Shown here in pieces: positions 18,047 through 25,771 of a stretch of 64,000 nucleotides of DNA. Source of the stretch: Rhizobium terrae. GTDB taxonomy: Bacteria; Pseudomonadota; Alphaproteobacteria; Rhizobiales; Rhizobiaceae. The stretch lies in the NCBI RefSeq assembly GCF_003425685.1, contig NZ_QJKM01000006.1:343551-407550 (forward strand), given 5' to 3'. A model generated the notes under the pieces. That model ran no database searches, was not told where the DNA came from, and was given only the letters and a program-made list of their open reading frames with translations. Both the position numbers and the translations under genes were made by a program. Within the stretch, counting starts at the first letter, position 1; every line of letters starts with the position of its first letter.

Positions 18047-19009
18047 CTACTCCATTCTCGCAGCAGCGCCAGCCCGTGCTGCGCGACCACCACGGCGTCC
18101 AGCGGATGCAGCAGAGGCCGGCGATACCGCTGCAGGACCGCCTTCGGCCGACTTGTAGTCGCGATAGGTCATGATCCAGGTGCCGCAGTTCTGGTCGGTG
18201 CCGTTCAATACGTTGGCGGCGCGGACCGCTTCCATTTCCTGCGGCCGGCAGGGGTTCATGATGGCGCTCGTCATGCCGGCGCCGATCACCATGGGGATAA
18301 AGCCGGCATTGATGCCGTGGCGGTGCGGCAGACCGAAGGAGATGTTGGAAAGGCCGCAGGTCGTGTTGACCTTCAGTTCCTCGCGAAGGCGCCGCAGCAG
18401 CGCAAAGACCTGCAGGCCGGCCGAGCCGAGCGCACCGATCGGCATGACCAGCGGGTCGACGACGATGTCGTGCGGCTTGATGCCATAGTCGGCGGCGCGC
18501 TCGACGATCTTCTTCGCGACCGCGAAGCGCACGTCGGGATCCATGGAAATGCCGGTCTCATCGTTGGAGATCGCCACGACCGGCACGTCGTATTTCTTGC
18601 AGAGCGGCAGGATGGCTTCGAGCTTCTCCTCCTCGCCGGTGACGGAGTTGATGAGGGGCCGGCCTTTCGCAACCTTCAGCGCTGCCTCGATCGCCGCTGT
18701 TACCGAGGAATCGATCGACAGCGGCACATCGACGAGGTTCTGGACGATTTCCAGCGTCTGCACGAGAAGCGGCGGTTCGGTTTCATTGGGATTGACCGCC
18801 GTCACCCCGGCATTCACGTCGAGCATGGTGGCGCCGGCGGCCACCTGTTCCAGCGCATCCTTGATGACCGTGTCGAAATTGCCCTCGATCATTTCAGCCG
18901 CGAGCTTCTTGCGGCCGGTCGGGTTGATGCGCTCGCCGATCACGCAGAAAGGCTGGTCGAAGCCTATCACGACCTCGCGGGTTGCGGATGCGACGATGGT
19001 GCGGGTCAT
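18047..19009 (-). CDS. Methyltetrahydrofolate:corrinoid-protein methyltransferase (pterin-binding)
   Basis: 320 residues. The body is a TIM-barrel pterin-binding enzyme of the AcsE/MetH-folate-domain/MtgA family: VIGERINPTGR, MLDVNAGV, VPLSIDSS, LINSVTGEE and NTTCGLSNISFGLP. It would move the methyl group between methylcobamide on the corrinoid protein and tetrahydrofolate. Next to an MttB-family gene the natural direction is corrinoid to THF. The last 35 residues are a Gly/Arg/Ala-rich tail (AGRRGGRAARAGAAARME) outside the barrel. It lies between the small 'virulence factor' gene and the reactivase gene, on the same strand with short gaps. Confidence 0.85.
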   Translation of the reverse strand: MTRTIVASATREVVIGFDQPFCVIGERINPTGRKKLAAEMIEGNFDTVIKDALEQVAAGATMLDVNAGVTAVNPNETEPPLLVQTLEIVQNLVDVPLSIDSSVTAAIEAALKVAKGRPLINSVTGEEEKLEAILPLCKKYDVPVVAISNDETGISMDPDVRFAVAKKIVERAADYGIKPHDIVVDPLVMPIGALGSAGLQVFALLRRLREELKVNTTCGLSNISFGLPHRHGINAGFIPMVIGAGMTSAIMNPCRPQEMEAVRAANVLNGTDQNCGTWIMTYRDYKSAEGGPAAVSPASAASAGRRGGRAARAGAAARME

Positions 19010-19072
19010 ATGTTCCTGGCTCCCTGGTTCCTTGGGCGCTCCCTGCGGCGCCGAAATTCTTGTTGTCTTGCC

Positions 19073-19375
19073 TCAGGCGGCTTCGCGGCCGCCGGCCTTC
19101 ACCAGCGCCACGAGCCGTTCCTTGTCATAGGCGGCTTCAAGTTCCGTCATCGCCTTGTCGGCCTCGGCCTCCAGATCGTCGGAAACCGGCACCGGATCGG
19201 CCTTGCGCCATTCGGCGAGATAGTCGTCGGTCTCGGACGCGCCGGTGCGCATGGCACACATGTCGATCGCTTCGGTGAAGCGCAGCGACAGTTCCCGCTT
19301 GGCGGTCTGGCGACCTTTTTTGATGATCACCTGCGCCGGGATATCCCGCCAGTAGACGACGATGCGGTCAGCCAT
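19073..19375 (-). CDS. 'Virulence factor' (PF13769-type) small protein, function unknown
   Basis: 100 residues: MADRIVVYWRDIPAQVIIKK, then a helical, acidic second half. From memory this matches the family annotated as 'virulence factor', a label that says little about activity. It repeatedly occurs beside methyl-THF:corrinoid methyltransferase genes in Rhizobiales. GGAGG lies 6 nt before the ATG at 19375; a longer frame to 19453 has no site. It is the first gene of the leftward operon with the methyltransferase and reactivase, which suggests an accessory role in methyl transfer. Confidence 0.7.
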   Translation of the reverse strand: MADRIVVYWRDIPAQVIIKKGRQTAKRELSLRFTEAIDMCAMRTGASETDDYLAEWRKADPVPVSDDLEAEADKAMTELEAAYDKERLVALVKAGGREAA

Positions 19376-19437
19376 GAAATCCTCCGTGTCGAGAACAAGC
19401 ATGCACGGCCGGGAGGCACGGGACTGCGCTTGCCACG

Positions 19438-19463
19438 ACGTCGCACAGAGCAAAAAGCGACGT
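19438..19463. promoter_or_regulatory. Inverted repeat ACGTCGC-N12-GCGACGT before the methyl-transfer operon
   Basis: Perfect 7-bp arms (19438-19444, 19457-19463) lie 63-88 nt upstream of the first gene of the leftward operon. Each arm resembles the TGTCGCA half-site found in front of the GlxA-type gene (CGTCGCA; AGCGACG), but in reversed order. This is a candidate operator only. Confidence 0.35.
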
Positions 19464-19498
19464 GCTTCGCCATGACCGGTTTTATAGAATGTGCCCGG

Positions 19499-20272
19499 TC
19501 ACCAGACGCGCTTGGTGAAACCGTGATAAAGCCAGGTCCAGATCGGCGGCGGATAACGCAAAGTGGAGAGACCTTGCGGCTGGTAAGGTTTCAGCGTTCC
19601 GCCGACTGCGTCCCGCAACGCCTGGACGCTGATGTCGATGCAGGCTGCCGTCATCAGGAGCGGATAAGTGGCGAGGCTGTCGGCACGTGATGGCGTCAGG
19701 CGCTTTTCATAAAGCGTGCCGCCGGTGTCGATGCCCTTGTCGACGAGATGCACGGTGGCGCCGAAGTTTTTTTCGTCGCGCTCCACCAGCGACCAATAGC
19801 CGCCCATCTGGCCGCGGTACATGGGATTGATCCCGGCGTGAAAATTGATGACCGGGCAGGGGATGACGGCAAGCGTCGCCGGAGAGAGGATGCGGCAGGA
19901 AATCGTGAAGACGGCCGCCGGTTTCAGGCTTGTCACCATGGCGTGACAGGCAGGGTCGTTGAGGGAGGGGACGTGGGTCACGGAAACCGCTCCGTCGGGC
20001 TCGGCGGAAAGACCGTAGTCGCGGATGATCTCCTCGGATCGTTTCGCCGCGACGCTCTTGCCGAGCCGCGAGGCGATCATGGTGGCCAGCTGGCCGAGGG
20101 CTACGAACCAACCGAAACGTCTGGCGCGGCGTTTCAGCAGAACGCCTTTCGATTCCGGCTCTTCCTGAATGACGTGCAGGTCGGGGAAATGTTTGGCCAG
20201 TGCGTTGATCATCACCTGCGGGTTCACCCCGCCGGCCGTCATTACCACGATCCGAGAATTCTGGTCCGGCAT
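19499..20272 (-). CDS. Formyltransferase-family protein (Formyl_trans_N)
   Basis: 257 residues. The formyltransferase core is visible as INFHAGINPMYRGQMGGYWS (the N-x-H catalytic motif with the R-G loop) followed by GATVHLVDKGIDTGG, matching PurN/Fmt/ArnA-type enzymes that use 10-formyl-THF. The N-terminal third is not PurN-like, so the acceptor is unknown. GGGGTGG precedes the ATG. It is on the same strand as the corrinoid operon genes around it, which ties a formyl-folate-type enzyme to a methyl-folate pathway. Whether it acts in that pathway is an inference from location. Confidence 0.75.
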   Translation of the reverse strand: MPDQNSRIVVMTAGGVNPQVMINALAKHFPDLHVIQEEPESKGVLLKRRARRFGWFVALGQLATMIASRLGKSVAAKRSEEIIRDYGLSAEPDGAVSVTHVPSLNDPACHAMVTSLKPAAVFTISCRILSPATLAVIPCPVINFHAGINPMYRGQMGGYWSLVERDEKNFGATVHLVDKGIDTGGTLYEKRLTPSRADSLATYPLLMTAACIDISVQALRDAVGGTLKPYQPQGLSTLRYPPPIWTWLYHGFTKRVW

Positions 20273-20327
20273 GTGCCACCCCGCTCAAGCGTCGTCGGCA
20301 CTCTTCTCCCGAAGATCAAATAAACGG

Positions 20328-20987
20328 TTAAGCCGACTGTAACGCCTGCGTGAGGTCGCCATAGCCGGTGAAGCGGTATTCGTAAGCGAGGCCGAGGTAG
20401 CTGGCGGCGGCGCGCGCCTTTTCCTGCAGGGTCTCGTCTTCCTCCTGAGAGAGGTAGACGAGCTTCCGGTAATTGCCGAAATACATCTCCTTCAACTCAG
20501 GATGCCGGTCGAGCCCGAGCGGTTCGATAACGAAGGCCTCGAACTGGCGGGCGAGGAAATCTGTCAGGAAGAAGGAGAAGATGTCGTCATCGCTCGTCTT
20601 TGCGAAGGCCTCGTTGCCGGAGAAGAAGGAATAACAGTGCGGGCCTTCGATTCGCGCTATGCCTTCGCGCTCACAAAGCCTGTCGATATCGCCGCCCGTG
20701 CCGCAATCCGCATACGCGAAGAAGATCTTTCGAAAGCCCGCGGCGCGGGCCTCGGCAACGGCCTTTTCCAGCCCGGGAACGATTTTTTGCGGATAGGCAT
20801 GCCAGATTGCCGGCAGGCAGTTCAGGTCGATATGGCCGAGCCCGCCCTGCCTGCAGACGGCAAGGATTTCCCGCGCGATGGCGCCGCAGGCGATCACGTG
20901 AACTTTTTCGTGATTGGCACGTTCCTCAGCCGGGAAATCGTCTTCCGCCGGAAGCGGGTTTTCCGGAGCCATTCGATCCATATCCAT
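20328..20987 (-). CDS. DUF1638 protein associated with corrinoid methyltransferase genes
   Basis: 219 residues. A short acidic leader is followed by the DUF1638 domain from about residue 28 (KVHVIACGAIAREILAVC). Conserved Cys and His are visible in HIDLNCLPAIWHAYPQK, FFAYADCGTGGDIDRLC and GPHCYSFFSG, so metal binding is plausible. DUF1638 genes are habitually found beside MttB-family methyltransferases and corrinoid proteins, but no activity is established. No clear ribosome-binding site was found, so the exact start is uncertain. The gene lies between the corrinoid-protein and formyltransferase genes on the same strand. Confidence 0.75.
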   Translation of the reverse strand: MDMDRMAPENPLPAEDDFPAEERANHEKVHVIACGAIAREILAVCRQGGLGHIDLNCLPAIWHAYPQKIVPGLEKAVAEARAAGFRKIFFAYADCGTGGDIDRLCEREGIARIEGPHCYSFFSGNEAFAKTSDDDIFSFFLTDFLARQFEAFVIEPLGLDRHPELKEMYFGNYRKLVYLSQEEDETLQEKARAAASYLGLAYEYRFTGYGDLTQALQSA

Positions 20988-21001
20988 CGGAGTATTCTAT
21001 C

Positions 21002-21163
21002 ATGACGGCCAAGACAGTCACGGTGATCGCCGCGCTTTTCGCGACGGTGGTTTCGCTTACCTCCTGCGGCAACACGATCCGCGGCATGGGTCAGGACACG
21101 GCGAATGCCGTCGACGCAACGCAGTCGGCAGGCAAGAGGGTCGATCGCGCCGCCCGGAACTGA
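21002..21163 (+). CDS. Entericidin A/B-family small lipoprotein
   Basis: 53 residues. The signal peptide MTAKTVTVIAALFATVVSLT ends in a lipobox with Cys22 (LTSC), followed by the entericidin signature GNTIRGMGQDTANAVDATQ. GGAG lies 9 nt before the ATG. It is read opposite to its neighbours and starts 14 nt from the start of the DUF1638 gene, so it is a small independent unit inside the corrinoid region. Entericidin-like lipoproteins sit in the membrane and are stress-linked. Confidence 0.8.
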   Translation: MTAKTVTVIAALFATVVSLTSCGNTIRGMGQDTANAVDATQSAGKRVDRAARN

Positions 21164-21194
21164 CCGGTCGTCGACATCTCGGCCGGCGGCGCGC

Positions 21195-21896
21195 TCAGGC
21201 GCCGGCGGCGAGGCTGTTGTGCTTGCGGCGAATATATTCCTTCGCGGTTTCGACCGCCACCGCCGCATCGCGGCAATAGGCATCCGCGCCGACCGCCTTG
21301 CCGAATTCCTCGTTCAAAGGCGCGCCGCCGACAAGCACGATGTAATCGTCGCGCATGCCCTTTTCCTTCAAGGTGTCTATGACCACCTTCATATAGGGCA
21401 TGGTCGTGGTCAACAGCGCGGACATGCCGAGGATATCCGGCTTTTCCCGTTCGATCGCGTCCAGATAGTTCTCGACCGGATTGTTGATGCCGAGATCGAC
21501 GACATCGAAGCCGGCGCCTTCCATCATCATGCCGACGAGGTTCTTGCCGATATCGTGGATGTCGCCCTTGACGGTGCCGATCACCAGCTTGCCGAGTTTC
21601 GGCGCACCGGTTTCTGCGAGCAGCGGTCGCAGGATCGACATCCCGGCCTTCATCGCATTGGCCGACAACAGCACTTCCGGAACGAAAAGAATGCCGTCGC
21701 GAAAATCGATGCCCACGATGCGCATGCCTTCGACCAGCGCCTGAGTCAGGATGTCATAGGGCGTCCAGCCGCGTTCGAGAAGGATGTTGGTCGCCTCCTC
21801 GATCTCCTCCTTCAAGCCGTCGTAAAGGTCGTCATGCATCTGCTGCACAAGTTCCTCGTCTGAAAGTTCCGCCAGGATGATTTCGTCGTCGGACAT
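21195..21896 (-). CDS. Corrinoid (B12-binding) methyl-carrier protein, MtbC/MtgC-like
   Basis: 233 residues. An N-terminal helical cap domain (about 1-95) is followed by a Rossmann B12-binding domain. The cobalt-ligating motif D-x-H-x-x-G is GDIHDIGKNLVG, with His114 as lower ligand, followed by MSALLTTTM (the S-x-L loop) and LVGGAPLNEEFGKAVGADAY. This is the methyl carrier between a methyltransferase that takes methyl from a substrate and one that gives it to folate. AAGGGAAG precedes the ATG at 21896. It is divergent from the MttB-family gene, sharing 250 nt of promoter DNA. Confidence 0.9.
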   Translation of the reverse strand: MSDDEIILAELSDEELVQQMHDDLYDGLKEEIEEATNILLERGWTPYDILTQALVEGMRIVGIDFRDGILFVPEVLLSANAMKAGMSILRPLLAETGAPKLGKLVIGTVKGDIHDIGKNLVGMMMEGAGFDVVDLGINNPVENYLDAIEREKPDILGMSALLTTTMPYMKVVIDTLKEKGMRDDYIVLVGGAPLNEEFGKAVGADAYCRDAAVAVETAKEYIRRKHNSLAAGA

Positions 21897-21990
21897 GGAA
21901 TGCTTCCCTTTGGGTTCGAGGGGGCAAATCGGAAAATTGTTGCGCCTTCGAATATCTGTACCTTCAATTCGTTTCGCAATTTCTTTCGTA

Positions 21991-22010
21991 TGCGACAGAG
22001 GCGCGTCGGA
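21991..22010. promoter_or_regulatory. TGCGACA-N6-CGTCGGA repeat in the mttB/corrinoid divergent promoter
   Basis: The left arm (21991-21997) is identical to the arm in the GlxA-type promoter. After the same six-base spacer the right arm (22004-22010) matches at five of seven positions. It lies about 95-115 nt from the corrinoid-protein start and about 137-156 nt from the MttB-family start. Candidate operator for both genes. Confidence 0.45.
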
Positions 22011-22146
22011 AAAACGACGGAGACCAATCGCGAAATGTCTGTCCTGTACAAACCCGTGACGCAGAAAGGCAGGGCTCGGCTTGCGCTTGCGCCTAGCATG
22101 GCGCATCAGAATGACAGGCGCGGGAAGGCGCGAGACGAGGAACATC

Positions 22147-23721
22147 ATGGACGATCTGACCCAGCAGACGGAACCGGCAGGCGGCGCGGGACGACGCGGC
22201 CGCGGCGAACGGGGGGCAGCGGGCCGCCGGGCGGCCCGCTCCGGCAGCGGACCCGGCCCTTCGCTTCCCTATATCACCCGCAGGATCAACGTCTATGAAG
22301 TGCTGGACGAGGAAGGCCTTCAACTCATCGAGCGGAATGCCGACCTGATTCTCGAGGAGATCGGCATCGAATTCCGCGACGACGAGGAGGCGCTCGACCT
22401 CTGGGCCAAGGCCGGCGCGGATGTCAGGGGCAGCCGCGTGCATTTTCCGAAGGGGCTGTGCCGCGAACTCCTGAAGACCGCACCGAGGGAGTTCACCTGG
22501 CATGCGCGAAATCCCGAGCGCAGCGTGCATATCGGCGGCAAAGCCACCGTCTTCGCGCCGGTCTACGGTCCCCCCTTCGTCCGCGATCTCGACGGCAACC
22601 GCCGTTACGCGACGATCGAGGATTTCCGCAATTTCGTGAAGCTCTCCTACCTGGCGCCGTCCATGCATTCTTCGGGCGGCACGGTCTGCGAGCCGGTCGA
22701 CGTGCCGGTCAACAAGCGGCATCTCGATATGGTCTACAGCCATATCAAATATTCCGACAAGCCGTTCATGGGCTCGGTCACCGCGCCGGAACGCGCCGAG
22801 GATACGATCGCCATGGCAAAGCTCGTGTTCGGCGACGAATTCGTCGAGAACAATTGCGTGACGCTCAACCTCATCAACGCCAACTCGCCTATGGTGTTCG
22901 ACGGCACCATGCTCGGCGCGCTGAAGGTCTATGCACGCCACAATCAGGCATCCGTCGTCTCGCCCTTCATCCTTTCCGGTGCGATGAGCCCGGTGACGGT
23001 CGCCGGTACGCTCACCCAGATCCTTGCCGAGGTTCTGGCCGGGGCCGCGACGACCCAGCTCATCCGCAAGGGTTCGCCGGTTCTGTTCGGCACGTTTGCG
23101 GCCTCGATCTCGATGCAATCGGGGGCGCCGACCTTCGGCACGCCGGAGCCGTCGCTGGTCTCCTATGGCGCGGCCCAGCTTGCCCGGCGTCTCGGCCTGC
23201 CGTTCCGGACCGGCGGTTCGCTCTGCGCTTCCAAGGTGCCGGATGCGCAGGCGGCGCATGAATCGGCCAACACGCTCAACATGACGCTGCTTGCCGGCAC
23301 CAACTTCGTGCTGCACGCGGCCGGTTGGCTGGAGGGGGGCCTTGTTTCCTCCTACGAGAAATTCATGATCGATCAGGACCAGCTCGGCATGATGCAGAAA
23401 ATGGCGCAGGGTGTCGATCTTTCCGAGGAAGGCCAGGCGCTTTCGGCGATCCGTGAGGTCGGGCCGGGCAGCCATTATCTCGGCTGCACCCATACCCAGG
23501 CGCATTTCCAAACCGCCTTCTACCGCTCGCCGCTCGCCGACAACAACTCCTTCGAACAGTGGGAGATCGAAGGCGAGAAGCGCATCGAACAGCGCGCCAA
23601 TGCGCTTTGCCGCGCCTGGCTCGACAACTATGAAGCACCGCCTCTCGACCCAGCGATCGACGACGCGCTCATCGCCTATATCAAGGCGCGCAAGGATTCG
23701 ATGCCCGACGCGTTCACCTGA
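22147..23721 (+). CDS. MttB-family methyltransferase without pyrrolysine (betaine demethylase-like)
   Basis: 524 residues. The trimethylamine methyltransferase family barrel starts near residue 45 after an Arg/Gly-rich leader (RRGRGERGAAGRRAARSG, residues 16-33). The frame has no in-frame amber codon, so this is a non-Pyl member like MtgB (glycine betaine), MtpB (proline betaine) or MtcB (carnitine), which demethylate quaternary amines. The reaction would be R-N(CH3)3+ plus Co(I)-corrinoid protein to the tertiary amine plus methyl-Co(III). The substrate is not determined by sequence alone; the nearby betaine-type ABC transporter, Bmt and the dimethylglycine-type dehydrogenase favour glycine betaine. 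GAGGAAC precedes the ATG. Confidence 0.88.
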   Translation: MDDLTQQTEPAGGAGRRGRGERGAAGRRAARSGSGPGPSLPYITRRINVYEVLDEEGLQLIERNADLILEEIGIEFRDDEEALDLWAKAGADVRGSRVHFPKGLCRELLKTAPREFTWHARNPERSVHIGGKATVFAPVYGPPFVRDLDGNRRYATIEDFRNFVKLSYLAPSMHSSGGTVCEPVDVPVNKRHLDMVYSHIKYSDKPFMGSVTAPERAEDTIAMAKLVFGDEFVENNCVTLNLINANSPMVFDGTMLGALKVYARHNQASVVSPFILSGAMSPVTVAGTLTQILAEVLAGAATTQLIRKGSPVLFGTFAASISMQSGAPTFGTPEPSLVSYGAAQLARRLGLPFRTGGSLCASKVPDAQAAHESANTLNMTLLAGTNFVLHAAGWLEGGLVSSYEKFMIDQDQLGMMQKMAQGVDLSEEGQALSAIREVGPGSHYLGCTHTQAHFQTAFYRSPLADNNSFEQWEIEGEKRIEQRANALCRAWLDNYEAPPLDPAIDDALIAYIKARKDSMPDAFT

Positions 23722-23822
23722 AGAGAGCCCGAGGCCGCCAGGGAGCAAGGCGGCGCCAGACTGGTCGCCGACTTTATCCAGGAAGGGGTCTGGCGCCCGC
23801 ACTACAAATATGAGGGGCCACG

Positions 23823-24497
23823 TTGATCGGCCCTTTATCCCATTTGGAGCGGATATCCGAGGCGCTCGGACCATACGGCATTCTTGTGCGGGGCGTCGTG
23901 AATTTCGACGCGGGCGAAGGCCCGATGCTGGCAGATGGCTCCCGAGCCCTTTCGGTCGTTCTGCTCGGCAATGCCGGGAGTTCCATCTGGCCTGCTTTTT
24001 CCCGTTGGCGAAAAACATACCAAGGCACCGATCCGCTTGATACGTGGTCGAAGCAGCTGATCCGTCCACTGGCAGGCAAACTCGGAGCCTCTGCCTATTT
24101 TCCCTCCGATCCGCCCTGGCAGCCGTTCCAGCAATGGGCGACGAAGGCGGAGGGGCTGAAACCTTCACCGCTCGGCATCCTCATCCATCCGAAATACGGG
24201 CTCTGGCACGGTTATCGCGGCGCATTGGGTTTTTCGTTCGAGATCGAAGCTGCGCCGGCAGAGGCCAGCCATCCCTGCGATCGCTGTCTGGAAAAGCCCT
24301 GCCTTGCTGCCTGCCCGGCGGATGCAGTCGGCATTGTGGGTTTCGATGTCATGCGCTGCCGCACTTATCTGAAGCGTGGATCGGAGGGCGTGTCCTGCAT
24401 GATCTCCGGCTGCCTCGCTCGAAGCGCCTGTCCGGTCGGTGCAACCTATCGCTATGAACCCGAGCAATTGCGCTTCCACATGCAGGCGCTGTTCTAA
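23823..24497 (+). CDS. 4Fe-4S ferredoxin-like protein (QueG/reductive-dehalogenase C-terminal type)
   Basis: 224 residues. The C-terminal third has eight cysteines placed for iron-sulfur clusters: HPCDRCLEKPCLAACPADAV (a CxxCxxxxCxxxC site), then MRCRTY, SCMISGCLARSACPVG. The N-terminal part resembles the cobamide-side domain of QueG/epoxyqueuosine-reductase-like proteins only loosely. The only good start is TTG 23823, with GAGGGG 6 nt before it. It follows the MttB-family gene by 101 nt in the same direction. It could supply electrons for corrinoid reactivation; this is an inference from position. Confidence 0.7.
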   Translation: MIGPLSHLERISEALGPYGILVRGVVNFDAGEGPMLADGSRALSVVLLGNAGSSIWPAFSRWRKTYQGTDPLDTWSKQLIRPLAGKLGASAYFPSDPPWQPFQQWATKAEGLKPSPLGILIHPKYGLWHGYRGALGFSFEIEAAPAEASHPCDRCLEKPCLAACPADAVGIVGFDVMRCRTYLKRGSEGVSCMISGCLARSACPVGATYRYEPEQLRFHMQALF

Positions 24498-24574
24498 AAG
24501 CGGGTTTTGCCGGGTTGCCCATTTTTCGCGCCGACCTATCCTATAGGCGGCAGATCGCAGCGGCGGGGCAGGGC

Positions 24575-25165
24575 ATGGCGCGGGTACCGGAAATCTGGAA
24601 GACGGCTTCAACAGCGGACGACCGACAATTCAACGCCAATTTCACAATACTCTTTGAGGACCAATATGCCGCCCGGCATTTGCGTGCCTCGGAGTTCACG
24701 TTCCGGAAATATCTTGGGGCGATCGGCGCTTTGGTTCTGCTTATGGGGCTGGTTGTCGCCTATCAGCAATGGAAGGCCGGGGAGCACCTGTTTGCCGTCG
24801 GTGCGATCCTATTGGTTCTGCCGGCAAGCTATCTGCTGGCGCGGTTGACGTTCGGTTTCGTCAAAGGCGTCGAACAGGGGTTCTGGCGCGGCTTCTATGA
24901 AAGGCGGGGGATGATCAACCGGCCGATTGCGCTGCATATGAATGCCGGCGGCTATTCGATGGATGCCGTATCCCACAAGATCAACAGCGGATGGGACAAG
25001 GTCCTCGCCGTGGAAGAGGATGCCGAGCGCTACTTTCTGTTTTACGAGCAGGATTACGTCTACATCGTCCCCAAACGCGCCTTTGAAGGGAACGATCTGC
25101 AGGCCGTGGATGAGGCCTTGCGCGACTGGTGCAGCGGCAAGTTCCGTCAGACCAGGCGGGACTGA
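24575..25165 (+). CDS. YcxB-like membrane protein
   Basis: 196 residues. There are two closely spaced transmembrane helices (YLGAIGALVLLMGLVVAY and LFAVGAILLVLPASYLLARL), with a cytoplasmic YcxB-type C-terminal domain (DKVLAVEEDAERYFLFYEQDYVYIVPKRAF). Function is unknown in the family. ATG 24575 has GGGG and AGGG just upstream. It lies between the ferredoxin and the sigma factor genes, same strand, and may be independent of both. Confidence 0.7.
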   Translation: MARVPEIWKTASTADDRQFNANFTILFEDQYAARHLRASEFTFRKYLGAIGALVLLMGLVVAYQQWKAGEHLFAVGAILLVLPASYLLARLTFGFVKGVEQGFWRGFYERRGMINRPIALHMNAGGYSMDAVSHKINSGWDKVLAVEEDAERYFLFYEQDYVYIVPKRAFEGNDLQAVDEALRDWCSGKFRQTRRD

Positions 25166-25241
25166 ATTTTTCTCAAATCGACCCAAGGATCTTTCCGCTT
25201 CGAACGCCTAAGGTGCAGTCGACGGAAATGCGGACACGACA

Positions 25242-25769
25242 TTGAGCGCGGAACTGGTTCAAAGAGCTTGTGACGGCGACCGAAACGCCTTCGGTGCGCT
25301 GGTCGAGGCGCATTACGATTTCATTCACTCCGTCGCGTGGCGCTGGTGCGGCACGCAGATCGATGCCGAGGACATTGCCCAGGAGGTCTGTATTCGGCTT
25401 GGCAAGTCGATCCGCACCTTTCGGGGCCAGTCGGCATTCCGCACCTGGCTCTACACGCTGACGCTGAACGTGGTGCGCGATCACCAGCGAAAACTTGCCC
25501 GCCGGCGGCGAGACGAGGACCGGATCGCCAACGATCCCATCTTTTTTGCGCATGTGGCGCAGGAGGAGGACGACCGTGGCGACTGGCTGTGGGCGGCCGT
25601 GCGCCGCCTGCCGGACAAGCAGCGCGATGCGGTGCTGCTGGTCCATAGCGAAGGTCTCAGCCATGCGGCCGCGGGAGAAATCCTCGACTGCAGCGAAAAT
25701 ACGGTCTCCTGGCATCTGCACGAGGCACGCAAACGATTGAAGGACCTTCTGAAAAAGGAGGCGGTCTGA
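25242..25769 (+). CDS. ECF-type sigma factor
   Basis: 175 residues. Region 2 covers about 8-75, with the -10-binding and core-binding segment DAEDIAQEVCIRLGKSI, and region 4 is at about 120-170 with the helix-turn-helix SHAAAGEILDCSENTVSWHLHEARKRL. There is no region 3, as in extracytoplasmic-function sigma factors. The start is a TTG at 25242; no ATG is available in frame. The next gene begins 2 nt after its stop and encodes a membrane-anchored vWA protein whose cytoplasmic N-terminus could serve as an anti-sigma domain. Confidence 0.85.
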   Translation: MSAELVQRACDGDRNAFGALVEAHYDFIHSVAWRWCGTQIDAEDIAQEVCIRLGKSIRTFRGQSAFRTWLYTLTLNVVRDHQRKLARRRRDEDRIANDPIFFAHVAQEEDDRGDWLWAAVRRLPDKQRDAVLLVHSEGLSHAAAGEILDCSENTVSWHLHEARKRLKDLLKKEAV

Positions 25770-25771
25770 CC

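Noticed and set aside
16119..18158. A 679-codon frame antisense to the reactivase gene.
   Set aside because: Mirror-frame composition; the minus-strand frame has ferredoxin cysteines and ASKHA motifs.
22147..23721. Pyrrolysine (amber) coding in the MttB-family gene.
   Set aside because: The frame is uninterrupted to a TGA stop, with no in-frame TAG.
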